Below are positions 11,555 to 19,215 of a DNA stretch of 64,000 nucleotides, piece by piece. A model generated the notes under the pieces. That model saw only the letters and a program-made list of their open reading frames with translations. It made no database searches and was not told the DNA's origin. Source of the DNA: Anatilimnocola floriformis (GTDB lineage: Bacteria > Planctomycetota > Planctomycetia > Pirellulales > Pirellulaceae); contig NZ_JAMLFW010000001.1 in the NCBI RefSeq assembly GCF_024256385.1, positions 1,364,001 to 1,428,000 of the forward strand. Reading direction: 5' to 3'. Within the stretch, counting starts at the first letter, position 1. Each line of letters starts with the position of its first letter. A program made the position numbers and the translations under genes.

Positions 11555-11586
11555 GGTGGGTCGAGCGGTACTCCACGAGGCCCACC
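11555..11586. repeat. inverted repeat family C, first site
   Basis: ggtgggtcgagcggtactcc followed by acgaggcccacc can fold with ggtggg pairing to cccacc. It lies in the 55-base gap between dihydropyrimidinase and the permease. The same sequence, with one change, recurs at 58136-58168. It could act as an mRNA processing or stability element between the two cistrons. Confidence 0.7.
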
Positions 11587-11591
11587 ATGAA

Positions 11592-12971
11592 CTACATCTG
11601 AGCGCAAGGGCCACGGCGGATAAACCGACCATCACCGGCCCGCCCCGTGTACTTGCCGTGATCGACAATCACCTTGCCGCGAGAGAGAACAACGTCGGGA
11701 TTTCCCTTGATTTTCCACCCTTCGAACAAGCTGTAGTCGCAATTCATGTGGTGCGTCTTCGCGCTCAGCGTCCTCTCGACGTTCGGATCGAAGAGGACAA
11801 TGTCCGCATCGCTGCCGACAGCGATCGTTCCCTTCTTGGGGAACATGCCGAACATTTTTGCGCTGGCGGTCGAAGTGATTTCGACCCATTTGTTCAAACT
11901 GAAGCCGCGTTTCATCGCGCCGTCGTACACGAGCGACAAACGATCTTCGACGCCGGGCCCGCCGTTGGGGATCTTCGTGAAATCGCCACGGCCTAGTTCT
12001 TTTTGACCTTTGAAATTGAACGGACAATGGTCGGTCGACACTTCCTGCAAATAGCCGAGCTTGAGCCCCTTCCATAGTGGCTCGATGTTTTCGCGGCCGA
12101 CAAGTGGAGGCGTGAAGACGTACTTGGCCCCTTCGAAGTCCGGCTTGTCGTAATACGTCTCATCGAGAAACAAATACTGCGTACAGGTTTCGCCGTACGC
12201 CGGAAAGCCTTCGTCGCGCGAGCGCTGCAGTTCTTTCATCGCCGCTTCGCAGCTCACATGCACGATGAAAACTGGTGCCTTCGCTACTTCGGCCACACGC
12301 ACCGCGCGAGCCACGCCATCGGCTTGCATGCTCGGCGGCCGCGACTGCGCGTGATACTTCGGCTCGACTTTGCCTTCGGCAAGCAGATTGTTAATCAGTT
12401 GCGTGATCGCATCGCCGTTCTCAGCATGCACGAGGGTCATGCCGCCAGCTTCGCCTGCAGACTGCATGACGCGGAACATCGTCTGATCGTCGATCATGAA
12501 GACGCCGGGATACGCCATGAAGAGTTTGAACGTGGTGATGCCGGCGTCGATGATCTTTTTGAATTCGGGTTTGTGCCGGGACTCGTACTCGGTGATGGCC
12601 AGGTGATAGCTATAGTCGATCGCGCACTTTCCTTCGCTCTTGGCATTCCAATCGTCGATCGTCTCGGCGAACGTTTTGCCATGATATTGAATGGCGAAAT
12701 CGATAATCGATGTCGTACCACCAAACGCCGCGGCCCGCGTGCCACTTTCAAAATCATCGCTCGACACGGTGCCGCCAAACGGCAACTGCATGTGAACGTG
12801 CGGATCGATGCTGCCCGGAATGACGAGCTTGCCCGTCGCATCGATCGTCTTATCGGCGGGCACCGGCAAATTCTTGCCGATCATGCTGACCGTTTCGCCG
12901 TCGATCAGCACATCGGCAAAGTAGTCGTCGGTGGCGGTGATGATCCGGCCGTTTTTAATGAGTGTTTTCAT
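11592..12971 (-). CDS. hydA: dihydropyrimidinase (D-hydantoinase family)
   Basis: This 459-residue cytosolic amidohydrolase opens dihydrouracil or dihydrothymine to N-carbamoyl-beta-amino acids, the second step of the pathway. Binuclear metal ligands are visible: HVH in GSIDPHVHMQ, the carbamylated lysine K149 in TTFKLFMAYPG, His in LVHAENGD, His in FIVHVSCEAA and Asp in STDHCPF. Length and motif order fit the family. The permease gene follows downstream on the same strand after a palindromic repeat; the aminotransferase gene lies upstream. Confidence 0.92.
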   Translation of the reverse strand: MKTLIKNGRIITATDDYFADVLIDGETVSMIGKNLPVPADKTIDATGKLVIPGSIDPHVHMQLPFGGTVSSDDFESGTRAAAFGGTTSIIDFAIQYHGKTFAETIDDWNAKSEGKCAIDYSYHLAITEYESRHKPEFKKIIDAGITTFKLFMAYPGVFMIDDQTMFRVMQSAGEAGGMTLVHAENGDAITQLINNLLAEGKVEPKYHAQSRPPSMQADGVARAVRVAEVAKAPVFIVHVSCEAAMKELQRSRDEGFPAYGETCTQYLFLDETYYDKPDFEGAKYVFTPPLVGRENIEPLWKGLKLGYLQEVSTDHCPFNFKGQKELGRGDFTKIPNGGPGVEDRLSLVYDGAMKRGFSLNKWVEITSTASAKMFGMFPKKGTIAVGSDADIVLFDPNVERTLSAKTHHMNCDYSLFEGWKIKGNPDVVLSRGKVIVDHGKYTGRAGDGRFIRRGPCAQM

Positions 12972-12981
12972 GGTATCTCCA

Positions 12982-13072
12982 GGTAGCCCGACGCGTTAGC
13001 GAGGAAGCGGCGGGTACCAACTCGGATTCTTAACTCCACTTGCTCAATTCCTCGCTTACGCGTCGGGCTACC
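12982..13072. repeat. inverted repeat family D
   Basis: The left arm 12982-13006 (ggtagcccgacgcgttagcg then aggaa) matches the reverse complement of 13048-13072 with one mismatch, and the spacer is 41 bases. The element fills nearly all the gap between the aminotransferase end and the dihydropyrimidinase start. A half copy, acgcgtcgggctacct, recurs at 42173-42188. No T-run follows, so it is more likely a dispersed palindrome than a terminator. Confidence 0.8.
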
Positions 13073-13075
13073 TTT

Positions 13076-14365
13076 TCAACCCTTCGCCGCTACGGTCAAA
13101 CCTGCATCGATCGCCTCGACCAGTTCATCCACCTGCGACTTCCCCGCGTTCAGCATCAAACCAGTGCGAATGACGTTGCCATACACGCCGCCCTTGCCGA
13201 GCAGTACGCCCCGCTTCTTGCACTCTTCGAACACCGCGATGACCGCTTGCGGCGCGGGGGTCTTCGTCTTGCGATCCAAAACAAGTTCCAGCGCCTGCAT
13301 CATGCCGAGGCCGCGAGCGTCGCCGATCAGCGGATGCTTTTCCTTCAGCTCTTTGAATCGTTCACCGAGATAAGCGCCGGTGACTTTGCAATTCTCGAGC
13401 AGGTTGTTGTCCTCAATAACGGACAGCGTCGCGCGACAAGCTTCCATCGAAACCGGATTGCCGCCGAACGTCGCGAACGTGATACCGGGGAATTTATCGG
13501 CAACAGCAGGCGTGGCGATGGTCATGGCGACCGGCGCACCGTTGCCCATCCCTTTCGCGCTACACATGATGTCGGGCTTCGCGTTCCAGTGTTCGATGCC
13601 CCACCAGTGCTGACCGGTGCGGCCCCACGCCGTTTGCACTTCGTCGGCGATGAACAGCCCGCCGTACTTTTTCGCGATGGCAGTGGCTCGTTCAAAATAT
13701 CCCGGCGGCGGCACGATGAAACCGCCCGAGCCGATGATCGTCTCGGCCATGAAGGCCGCGATCTCGCCGCAGGTTTCCGTTTGAATCAGCTCTTCGATGT
13801 CGTTCGCACATTCGAGGCTGCAGTTGCTGTTGTCCTTCGCACCGAACGGACAGCGATAACAGTACGGCGCGTGAGCGTGCTTGATCCCCGCGACCGGCAG
13901 CGGAATTTTCTTCCAGCCGCTCTGCCCGCAACCGGCCAGCGTTTGCAAACTGCGGCCCGAATAGCTGTGCCGCAGCGTGATGATGTCGAGCCGGCCGGTC
14001 GCCGTGCGGGCGGCGTTCATCGCCGTTTCGTTGGCTTCGGTACCGCTGCTGGTGAAGAACGTTTTCTTCAAGTCGGCTGGTGCGATCGAGGCCAGCTTTT
14101 CGGCCAGGTTCGACTGCGGCGCGCTTGCATACAGGGTCGACGTGTGGCTTATTTGTTTCACCTGATTGACGATGGCTTCGACCACCTTCGGGTTGGCATG
14201 GCCGACGCTCACCGTCAGCACGCCGCCGAACGCATCGAGGTAACGTTTGCCGGTGCTATCCCAGACGTAGTTCCCTTCACCACGCACGAGCTCAATCGGC
14301 TCCTGGTAGTACATGGCCACGGCGGGAAAGAGAAACTCGCGGTGCTTGCGGACGGCGTCGCTCAT
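13076..14365 (-). CDS. class III omega-amino acid:pyruvate/glyoxylate aminotransferase (AGXT2/PYD4-like)
   Basis: This 429-residue PLP enzyme probably transaminates beta-alanine and 3-aminoisobutyrate to malonate semialdehyde and methylmalonate semialdehyde. The PLP lysine is K271 in CSAKGMGNG, preceded by the conserved IADEVQTAWGRTG. A four-cysteine insert (YCYRCPFG and CSLECA) is present, as in AGXT2-type enzymes. The ATG at 14365 is chosen because the open frame continues for 275 unrelated codons antisense to the dehydrogenase gene. It is divergently transcribed from that gene across a 181-base spacer. Confidence 0.88.
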   Translation of the reverse strand: MSDAVRKHREFLFPAVAMYYQEPIELVRGEGNYVWDSTGKRYLDAFGGVLTVSVGHANPKVVEAIVNQVKQISHTSTLYASAPQSNLAEKLASIAPADLKKTFFTSSGTEANETAMNAARTATGRLDIITLRHSYSGRSLQTLAGCGQSGWKKIPLPVAGIKHAHAPYCYRCPFGAKDNSNCSLECANDIEELIQTETCGEIAAFMAETIIGSGGFIVPPPGYFERATAIAKKYGGLFIADEVQTAWGRTGQHWWGIEHWNAKPDIMCSAKGMGNGAPVAMTIATPAVADKFPGITFATFGGNPVSMEACRATLSVIEDNNLLENCKVTGAYLGERFKELKEKHPLIGDARGLGMMQALELVLDRKTKTPAPQAVIAVFEECKKRGVLLGKGGVYGNVIRTGLMLNAGKSQVDELVEAIDAGLTVAAKG

Positions 14366-14546
14366 AGCGGCTCGCTTCAAAGCGGTCTTAGGAGGCGGCC
14401 GAGAATTTTGTTCGCAAACATCGTCAAGGTGTTCGACCAACACCAGAGGAGAAGTGACGACTGGATTCGCGCGAGCGCCTCCCTGTTGGCGCCACTCCAC
14501 GAGGTTTAACATAACTACAGCCAATTCAAATTTAAAGGGCCTTCTC
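14366..14546. promoter_or_regulatory. divergent promoter region with candidate operator
   Basis: This spacer separates the minus-strand arm (aminotransferase to dehydrogenase) from the plus-strand arm (semialdehyde dehydrogenase and amidohydrolase) of the pyrimidine cluster. At 14428-14444 it contains the palindrome ggtgttcgaccaacacc, six-base arms around a 5-base centre. That form would suit a dimeric repressor or activator. An aaaggg stretch at 14534-14539 is a plausible ribosome binding site for the plus-strand gene. No -35/-10 pair is convincing by eye. Confidence 0.4.
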
Positions 14547-16061
14547 ATGTCAACTGCCGCGCCCCCTGCTGCTCCTCCGACCATCCCCATTCTTTCCGGC
14601 GGCAAGTGGACGCAGTCGAAGTCGACGCGGACCTCCGACGTCTTCAATCCCTCGACGGGACAGGTCATCGCGAAGGTGCCGTTGTGCTCGAAGAGCGAAG
14701 CCGACGATGTGGTAAAAGCAGCCGCCGATGCCGGACCGGCCTGGGCAGCGACACCGGTGGTCGAACGTGCTCGAGTGTTATTCAAATTTCGTGAACTGCT
14801 GATGCAGCGGTTCGATGAAGTCGCGCGGCTGGTGACGCGCGAACATGGCAAGACTTTGGCCGAGGCGCGGGCCAGTGTGCAACGCGGCGTCGAGGTCGTC
14901 GAGTTCGCCTGCGGCATTCCGAGCTTGCTGATGGGACAGACGCTGCCTGATGTCGCGCGCAACGTCGATTGCGAAACAGTGCGCCACCCGCTCGGCGTGT
15001 GCGTCGGCATCACGCCGTTCAATTTTCCCGCCATGGTGCCGATGTGGATGTTTCCCGTCGCCATCTGCTGCGGCAACACGTTTGTCTTGAAGCCGAGCGA
15101 AAAAGTGCCGCTGTCGGCAAATTTCATGGGGGAGCTGCTGACGGAAGCCGGTTTGCCGCCGGGTGTGTTCAACATCGTGCATGGCGACAAAGAAGTCGTC
15201 GATGCGCTGCTGACGCATGAGCTCGTCCGCGCGGTTTCGTTTGTTGGTTCGACAGGTATCGCGAAGTACGTTTATGAAATGGGAACGAAGCACGGCAAAC
15301 GCGTGCAATCGGCCGGCGGCGCCAAGAATCATCTCATCATCATGCCCGACGCCGATCTCGACCAGGCCGTTGCCGCGCTGCAAGCATCGGCCTTCGGCTG
15401 CGCCGGTGAACGTTGCATGGCCGGTTCGATTGCGGTTCCCGTTGGTGACGTTGCGGGCCGGTTTGTCGATCGCCTCTGCGAAAAAGCCAGCAAGATGACA
15501 GTTGGCCCGACTGACACTGGCGCCGAGGTCGACATGGGGCCGCTGATCACGGCAGCCCATCGCGACCGGGTGGCTGGTTATCTCGATGTCGCGCAAAAAG
15601 AAGGAGCGACCGTCGCGCTCGACGGTCGCAAAGATCTGCCGACGAGTGGCTTTTTTGTGCGGCCTTCCGTCGTCGACATGGTTCAGCCCGAGATGCAACT
15701 GGCTCGCGACGAAATATTTGGACCGGTACTTTCCGTCGTCCGCGCGAACTCGCTCGAACAAGCGCTGGCCGTCGGCAAGAAATGTCCCTTCGGCAATGGC
15801 GCGTCGATTTTCACGAATAGTGGTTACGCTGCGCGGCAGTTCAAGCAGCATTTCAATGCCGGCATGATCGGCATCAACGTCGGCGTCCCTGCGCCGATGG
15901 CTTGGTTTCCGTTCACCGGTTGGAATCAATCCTTCTTCGGCGACCTGCATGTACAAGGGCTTGAGGGGATTCAGTTTTATACGCAAGGGAAGACCATCAC
16001 GACGCGGTGGTTTGCGACCGCAGCGGAGTCGCATGCCGATCCGATTTGGCGATCAAAGTGA
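14547..16061 (+). CDS. mmsA: (methyl)malonate-semialdehyde dehydrogenase, CoA-acylating
   Basis: This 504-residue ALDH converts malonate semialdehyde to acetyl-CoA and methylmalonate semialdehyde to propionyl-CoA, ending pyrimidine breakdown; MmsA enzymes also serve valine and inositol catabolism. The catalytic Cys is C290 in AFGCAGERCMAGS. FNFPAMVPMWMFP and GSTGIAKYVYE are typical MmsA segments. The ATG at 14547 (MSTAAPPAAPP) is used; the open frame extends upstream to 14313 through the intergenic region and the opposite gene. The next gene on the strand starts 121 bases on, after a large palindrome. Confidence 0.93.
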   Translation: MSTAAPPAAPPTIPILSGGKWTQSKSTRTSDVFNPSTGQVIAKVPLCSKSEADDVVKAAADAGPAWAATPVVERARVLFKFRELLMQRFDEVARLVTREHGKTLAEARASVQRGVEVVEFACGIPSLLMGQTLPDVARNVDCETVRHPLGVCVGITPFNFPAMVPMWMFPVAICCGNTFVLKPSEKVPLSANFMGELLTEAGLPPGVFNIVHGDKEVVDALLTHELVRAVSFVGSTGIAKYVYEMGTKHGKRVQSAGGAKNHLIIMPDADLDQAVAALQASAFGCAGERCMAGSIAVPVGDVAGRFVDRLCEKASKMTVGPTDTGAEVDMGPLITAAHRDRVAGYLDVAQKEGATVALDGRKDLPTSGFFVRPSVVDMVQPEMQLARDEIFGPVLSVVRANSLEQALAVGKKCPFGNGASIFTNSGYAARQFKQHFNAGMIGINVGVPAPMAWFPFTGWNQSFFGDLHVQGLEGIQFYTQGKTITTRWFATAAESHADPIWRSK

Positions 16062-16073
16062 TGTTCCGCCCCA

Positions 16074-16178
16074 GTCGTCGATTCGCTCCGCGATCGATGA
16101 GTGGACTCTACGGCGTAACCGAAGCCGGGTCTGATTCAATTCCACCTCCATTCATCGATCGCGGAGCGAATCGACGAC
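16074..16178. repeat. inverted repeat family G between mmsA and the M20 hydrolase
   Basis: The 32-base arms at 16074-16105 and 16147-16178 (gtcgtcgattcgctccgcg then atcgatgagtgga) match as reverse complements with one mismatch and flank a 41-base loop. The right arm ends four bases before the ATG of the next gene. A hairpin in the transcript would therefore cover the ribosome binding site region of that gene. Confidence 0.85.
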
Positions 16179-16182
16179 TATC

Positions 16183-17409
16183 ATGCTCAACCCCGCTCGC
16201 ACCGTCGTTGAACTCAAAGAACTCCGCGCACTGACTGGTGATGAAAACGGCGCGCAGCGCGTGGCATTCACCGAGACTTGGGTCAAAGCGCGAAATTGGT
16301 TTAAAGAGAAGCTGAAGGAATTGCCCGTTGAGGTGCATCAAGATGCAGCGGGTAATCTCTGGGCGACGCTGAAAGGCAAATCGTCGAAGGAATTATTGAT
16401 CGGGGGCCATATCGATTCGGTGCCGAACGGCGGTTGGCTCGATGGTTGTTTGAATGTCGTCGCCGGACTCGAAGTGCTGCGGCGGATTGCTGCCGAAGGC
16501 GTGCCGCCGGTGACGATTCGCCTGGTCGATTGGTGCGATGAAGAAGGAGCGAGATTCGGCCGCAGCTTGTTCGGCTCTAGTGCAGCGAGTGGTGCTCTCG
16601 TGCCCGATGACGTTCGCAATCTAACCGATCGGCAAGGTGTGAAGCTCGTCGATGCGGTCGCGCCGCATGGCATCGATCTCGATCGCGCGCTCGATGCCCA
16701 ACAGGAACTGAAGAACGCCGCCGCTTATCTGGAACTCCACATCGAACAAGGTCCGGTCCTTGAAAGCCTCGACCTGCCGATGGGCGTCGTCCTTGGCACG
16801 TTCGGCGTCGAGCGGCACACCATTACCTTCAAGGGCCAGGCCGCGCACTCCGGTTCCACGCCGATGACGCATCGGCGCGATGCGCTCGGTGGCGTTTCGA
16901 AACTGCATCTGGCGATTCGTGAGATTGCCATCGAGCACGGCGGCGTGTGTACGGTCGGCAAAGTAACCACCGAACCAGGCATCGTGACGGCCGTTGTCGG
17001 CGAAGCGACGATGACGCTCGATCAGCGGCATCTGGATGCGGCTGCGCTTGAAAAGATGTATGTCGCAGCCAAGGCAGCCAGCGAGCGAATCGCCCAGGAT
17101 GAGAAAATCGAAGTCAACTGGAAAACACTGTGGCGGATTCAGCCGTTTCCGTTTCATCCTCGCTTGATTGAGCTGTGCGACGCGGCGATCCAAGAAACTT
17201 GCGGCACGGTCCATCGCCTGCCGAGCGGGCCGCTGCACGATGCTGCGGAAGTCTGCCGCGCCGGCGTGCCGACGATCATGCTCTTCGTGCAAAGCCTTCG
17301 CGGCATCAGCCACAACAAAATCGAAGACACCCGCGAAGAGCATCTCGAACTATCGGTCGCGGCCCTCGACCGGCTGGCAACGAAAACGATCGCCTGGCTC
17401 AGCCAGTGA
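16183..17409 (+). CDS. M20 Zn-dependent N-carbamoyl-beta-alanine amidohydrolase (beta-ureidopropionase-type)
   Basis: This 408-residue binuclear-metal amidohydrolase of the hydantoinase/carbamoylase M20 family should release beta-alanine or 3-aminoisobutyrate, ammonia and CO2 from the dihydropyrimidinase product. Metal ligands are H76 in GGHIDSV, D87 in WLDG, the acidic pair in CDEEGARF, His in LHIEQGP and His in GISHNKIEDT. AHSGSTPMTHRRDA is the dimerisation-domain signature. It completes the pathway of the flanking genes. The start codon directly abuts a large inverted repeat, so translation could be structure-controlled. Confidence 0.9.
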   Translation: MLNPARTVVELKELRALTGDENGAQRVAFTETWVKARNWFKEKLKELPVEVHQDAAGNLWATLKGKSSKELLIGGHIDSVPNGGWLDGCLNVVAGLEVLRRIAAEGVPPVTIRLVDWCDEEGARFGRSLFGSSAASGALVPDDVRNLTDRQGVKLVDAVAPHGIDLDRALDAQQELKNAAAYLELHIEQGPVLESLDLPMGVVLGTFGVERHTITFKGQAAHSGSTPMTHRRDALGGVSKLHLAIREIAIEHGGVCTVGKVTTEPGIVTAVVGEATMTLDQRHLDAAALEKMYVAAKAASERIAQDEKIEVNWKTLWRIQPFPFHPRLIELCDAAIQETCGTVHRLPSGPLHDAAEVCRAGVPTIMLFVQSLRGISHNKIEDTREEHLELSVAALDRLATKTIAWLSQ

Positions 17410-17537
17410 GCGATCGACGTACACTCCAGCAATAATGTCTAGCAACAATCCACAACTCGTGGATAAACTGTTGGGAGTCGGCCACCGCTCTTTCTCTTCT
17501 CGCCTGCATTCTCAGGGCAGATTTTCGGAGGCATCGC

Positions 17538-19070
17538 ATGTCGGTCGTCACAGCATTTCAATCTGATTTGCGTTTACGCATCTCGCTCCAATTGCTGCTG
17601 GCCGTGTTCTTCGCCAGCGAGTTCGGAGTTAAATTCGCGGTCGCCCAAGTTGCTGATCCGTTTGTTCCAGCACCGGCAGCTCCTTCTGCTGCGGCGCTGC
17701 GCGCTTTGAATCCGCCGCCTGTGTGGCGAGGAAAAATCCCGCGGACTAAACCAGCGTTGGAAGTAAAGTCTCTGGATTTAAGTGACTCCGATTTCAGGGA
17801 CCTATGGGAGCTCGCTGACTTTCCCAATCTGACAGACCTGTACTTGCGGAAGGCAGAGTTGCAGAGTCTCGCAGGAATTGAGCAATTCAAGCACTTAAGG
17901 CACCTCGTCATCGACGAGACCGCCATTGAGGACATTGGGCCTCTCCGCGCTTGCCGAGAACTGCAATCACTCCACATGCAAAAGTGTCCGGTTCGTGACC
18001 TTTCTGTTCTCTCCGGGCTGAAGCTGACGTTTCTCGACATTGACAACTCCGATGCTGTAGAACTGCCGACGATCGAAACTCTTGGAGCAATCTCATTTAA
18101 TAACACGAAAGTTGCTGATCTTACGCCAGTGTCAATGTCCACGAACTTGACGATGGTCACTGGAAAAAATTCGCGAGTGTCTGACCTTTCGCCACTGTCG
18201 AAGTGCACCAAGATCGATTGGCTGGATCTAGGATCTACGTCGGTTTCCGACATCTCTCCAGCGGCCAATTTTCGCAATCTGAAGCATTTGTATCTAGAAC
18301 ATACGCCCGTGGGGAGTTTGGATCCGCTCACAAAAACCACCAAGCTGACCGACGTCGATATTTCCGCGACAAAAGTAGTCGACTTGACGCCGTTGGCGGG
18401 GCATCGCTCACTGCGAATATTCGTGATGAACGATACGGGCATCAGTGACCTCACGCCGCTCAAAAACTGCAAAGGAATGTCGTTGTTCAACTGTAGCCGA
18501 ACAGCTGTTTCTGACATTTCTGTCTTCGCGAATTTTCGCAGTTTGAGGCTCTTTCGTTTTGAGGGCAAAGACCGCGAGAAACCTCCCACCATCAGCTTAA
18601 AACCACTTTCTTCCTGTACGTACCTCACTGAACTCCAGCTCTGTAAGGCCGTGGTCTATGACACGGAGCCGCTCGCGAAATGCGAGTATTTGAGGAGTCT
18701 GGGTTTCGAAGACGTCCCTATTAAGAACCTGGTTCCCCTGGCCAAACTGCAGCGTCTGGTAACACTGCGCATCAAGAATGGCGAGGTTGCGAACCTGACG
18801 CCTCTCGAATCGTGCTCTCAATTGTCTACATTGGAAATCGACAGAATTCCGGTCACGGATCTGTCTCCGTTACTGCGGATGAAACTGTTGAAGAGTTTGA
18901 AGATTTGCAATATTCCCGTCGAGCAACCGTTTTACAAAGAGCTGAAGGCTCAGGTTGCAGCCGTATATTTACTCGGGGCTGCTCAGAAATGGGACGTACG
19001 GGGTCGCCTGCCGCAAGATGCTGACGACCTCACTTTGCCCCTTTCAAATGCGCGGATACCTCTGCCGTAA
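17538..19070 (+). CDS. exported leucine-rich repeat protein
   Basis: This 510-residue protein has an N-terminal hydrophobic signal (ISLQLLLAVFFASE) ending near VAQVADP. A proline/alanine-rich stretch precedes many ~22-residue leucine-rich repeats of the internalin/SDS22 type, each reading like L..L.L..T.V.DLTPL. The curved repeat array spans about 75-480. Such domains bind proteins; the partner is unknown. A strong ribosome site (cggagg) lies seven bases before the ATG. It is less GC-rich than its neighbours, which might hint at acquisition, but I did not compute this. Confidence 0.8.
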   Translation: MSVVTAFQSDLRLRISLQLLLAVFFASEFGVKFAVAQVADPFVPAPAAPSAAALRALNPPPVWRGKIPRTKPALEVKSLDLSDSDFRDLWELADFPNLTDLYLRKAELQSLAGIEQFKHLRHLVIDETAIEDIGPLRACRELQSLHMQKCPVRDLSVLSGLKLTFLDIDNSDAVELPTIETLGAISFNNTKVADLTPVSMSTNLTMVTGKNSRVSDLSPLSKCTKIDWLDLGSTSVSDISPAANFRNLKHLYLEHTPVGSLDPLTKTTKLTDVDISATKVVDLTPLAGHRSLRIFVMNDTGISDLTPLKNCKGMSLFNCSRTAVSDISVFANFRSLRLFRFEGKDREKPPTISLKPLSSCTYLTELQLCKAVVYDTEPLAKCEYLRSLGFEDVPIKNLVPLAKLQRLVTLRIKNGEVANLTPLESCSQLSTLEIDRIPVTDLSPLLRMKLLKSLKICNIPVEQPFYKELKAQVAAVYLLGAAQKWDVRGRLPQDADDLTLPLSNARIPLP

Positions 19071-19215
19071 ATCGTTTCTTCGCGGCGGCCGCTGTTTACT
19101 CGCAGGAATGACCCGACCACGATCGCGAATATGCCGGGGAATTGCGATTTTTTGGCTACTGACGCCCGGGTGTTTATCGATTGATTGGATCAGCCTGCCT
19201 CTTTGAAAGGATTCA

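Noticed and set aside
13076-15190. 704-codon minus-strand reading frame
   Set aside because: Only the part up to 14365 matches an aminotransferase; the upstream 275 codons are antisense to mmsA and show no family pattern.
17538-19070. Horizontal transfer of the LRR gene based on lower GC
   Set aside because: The impression is by eye only; no codon or composition statistics were computed, so it is not reported as a finding.
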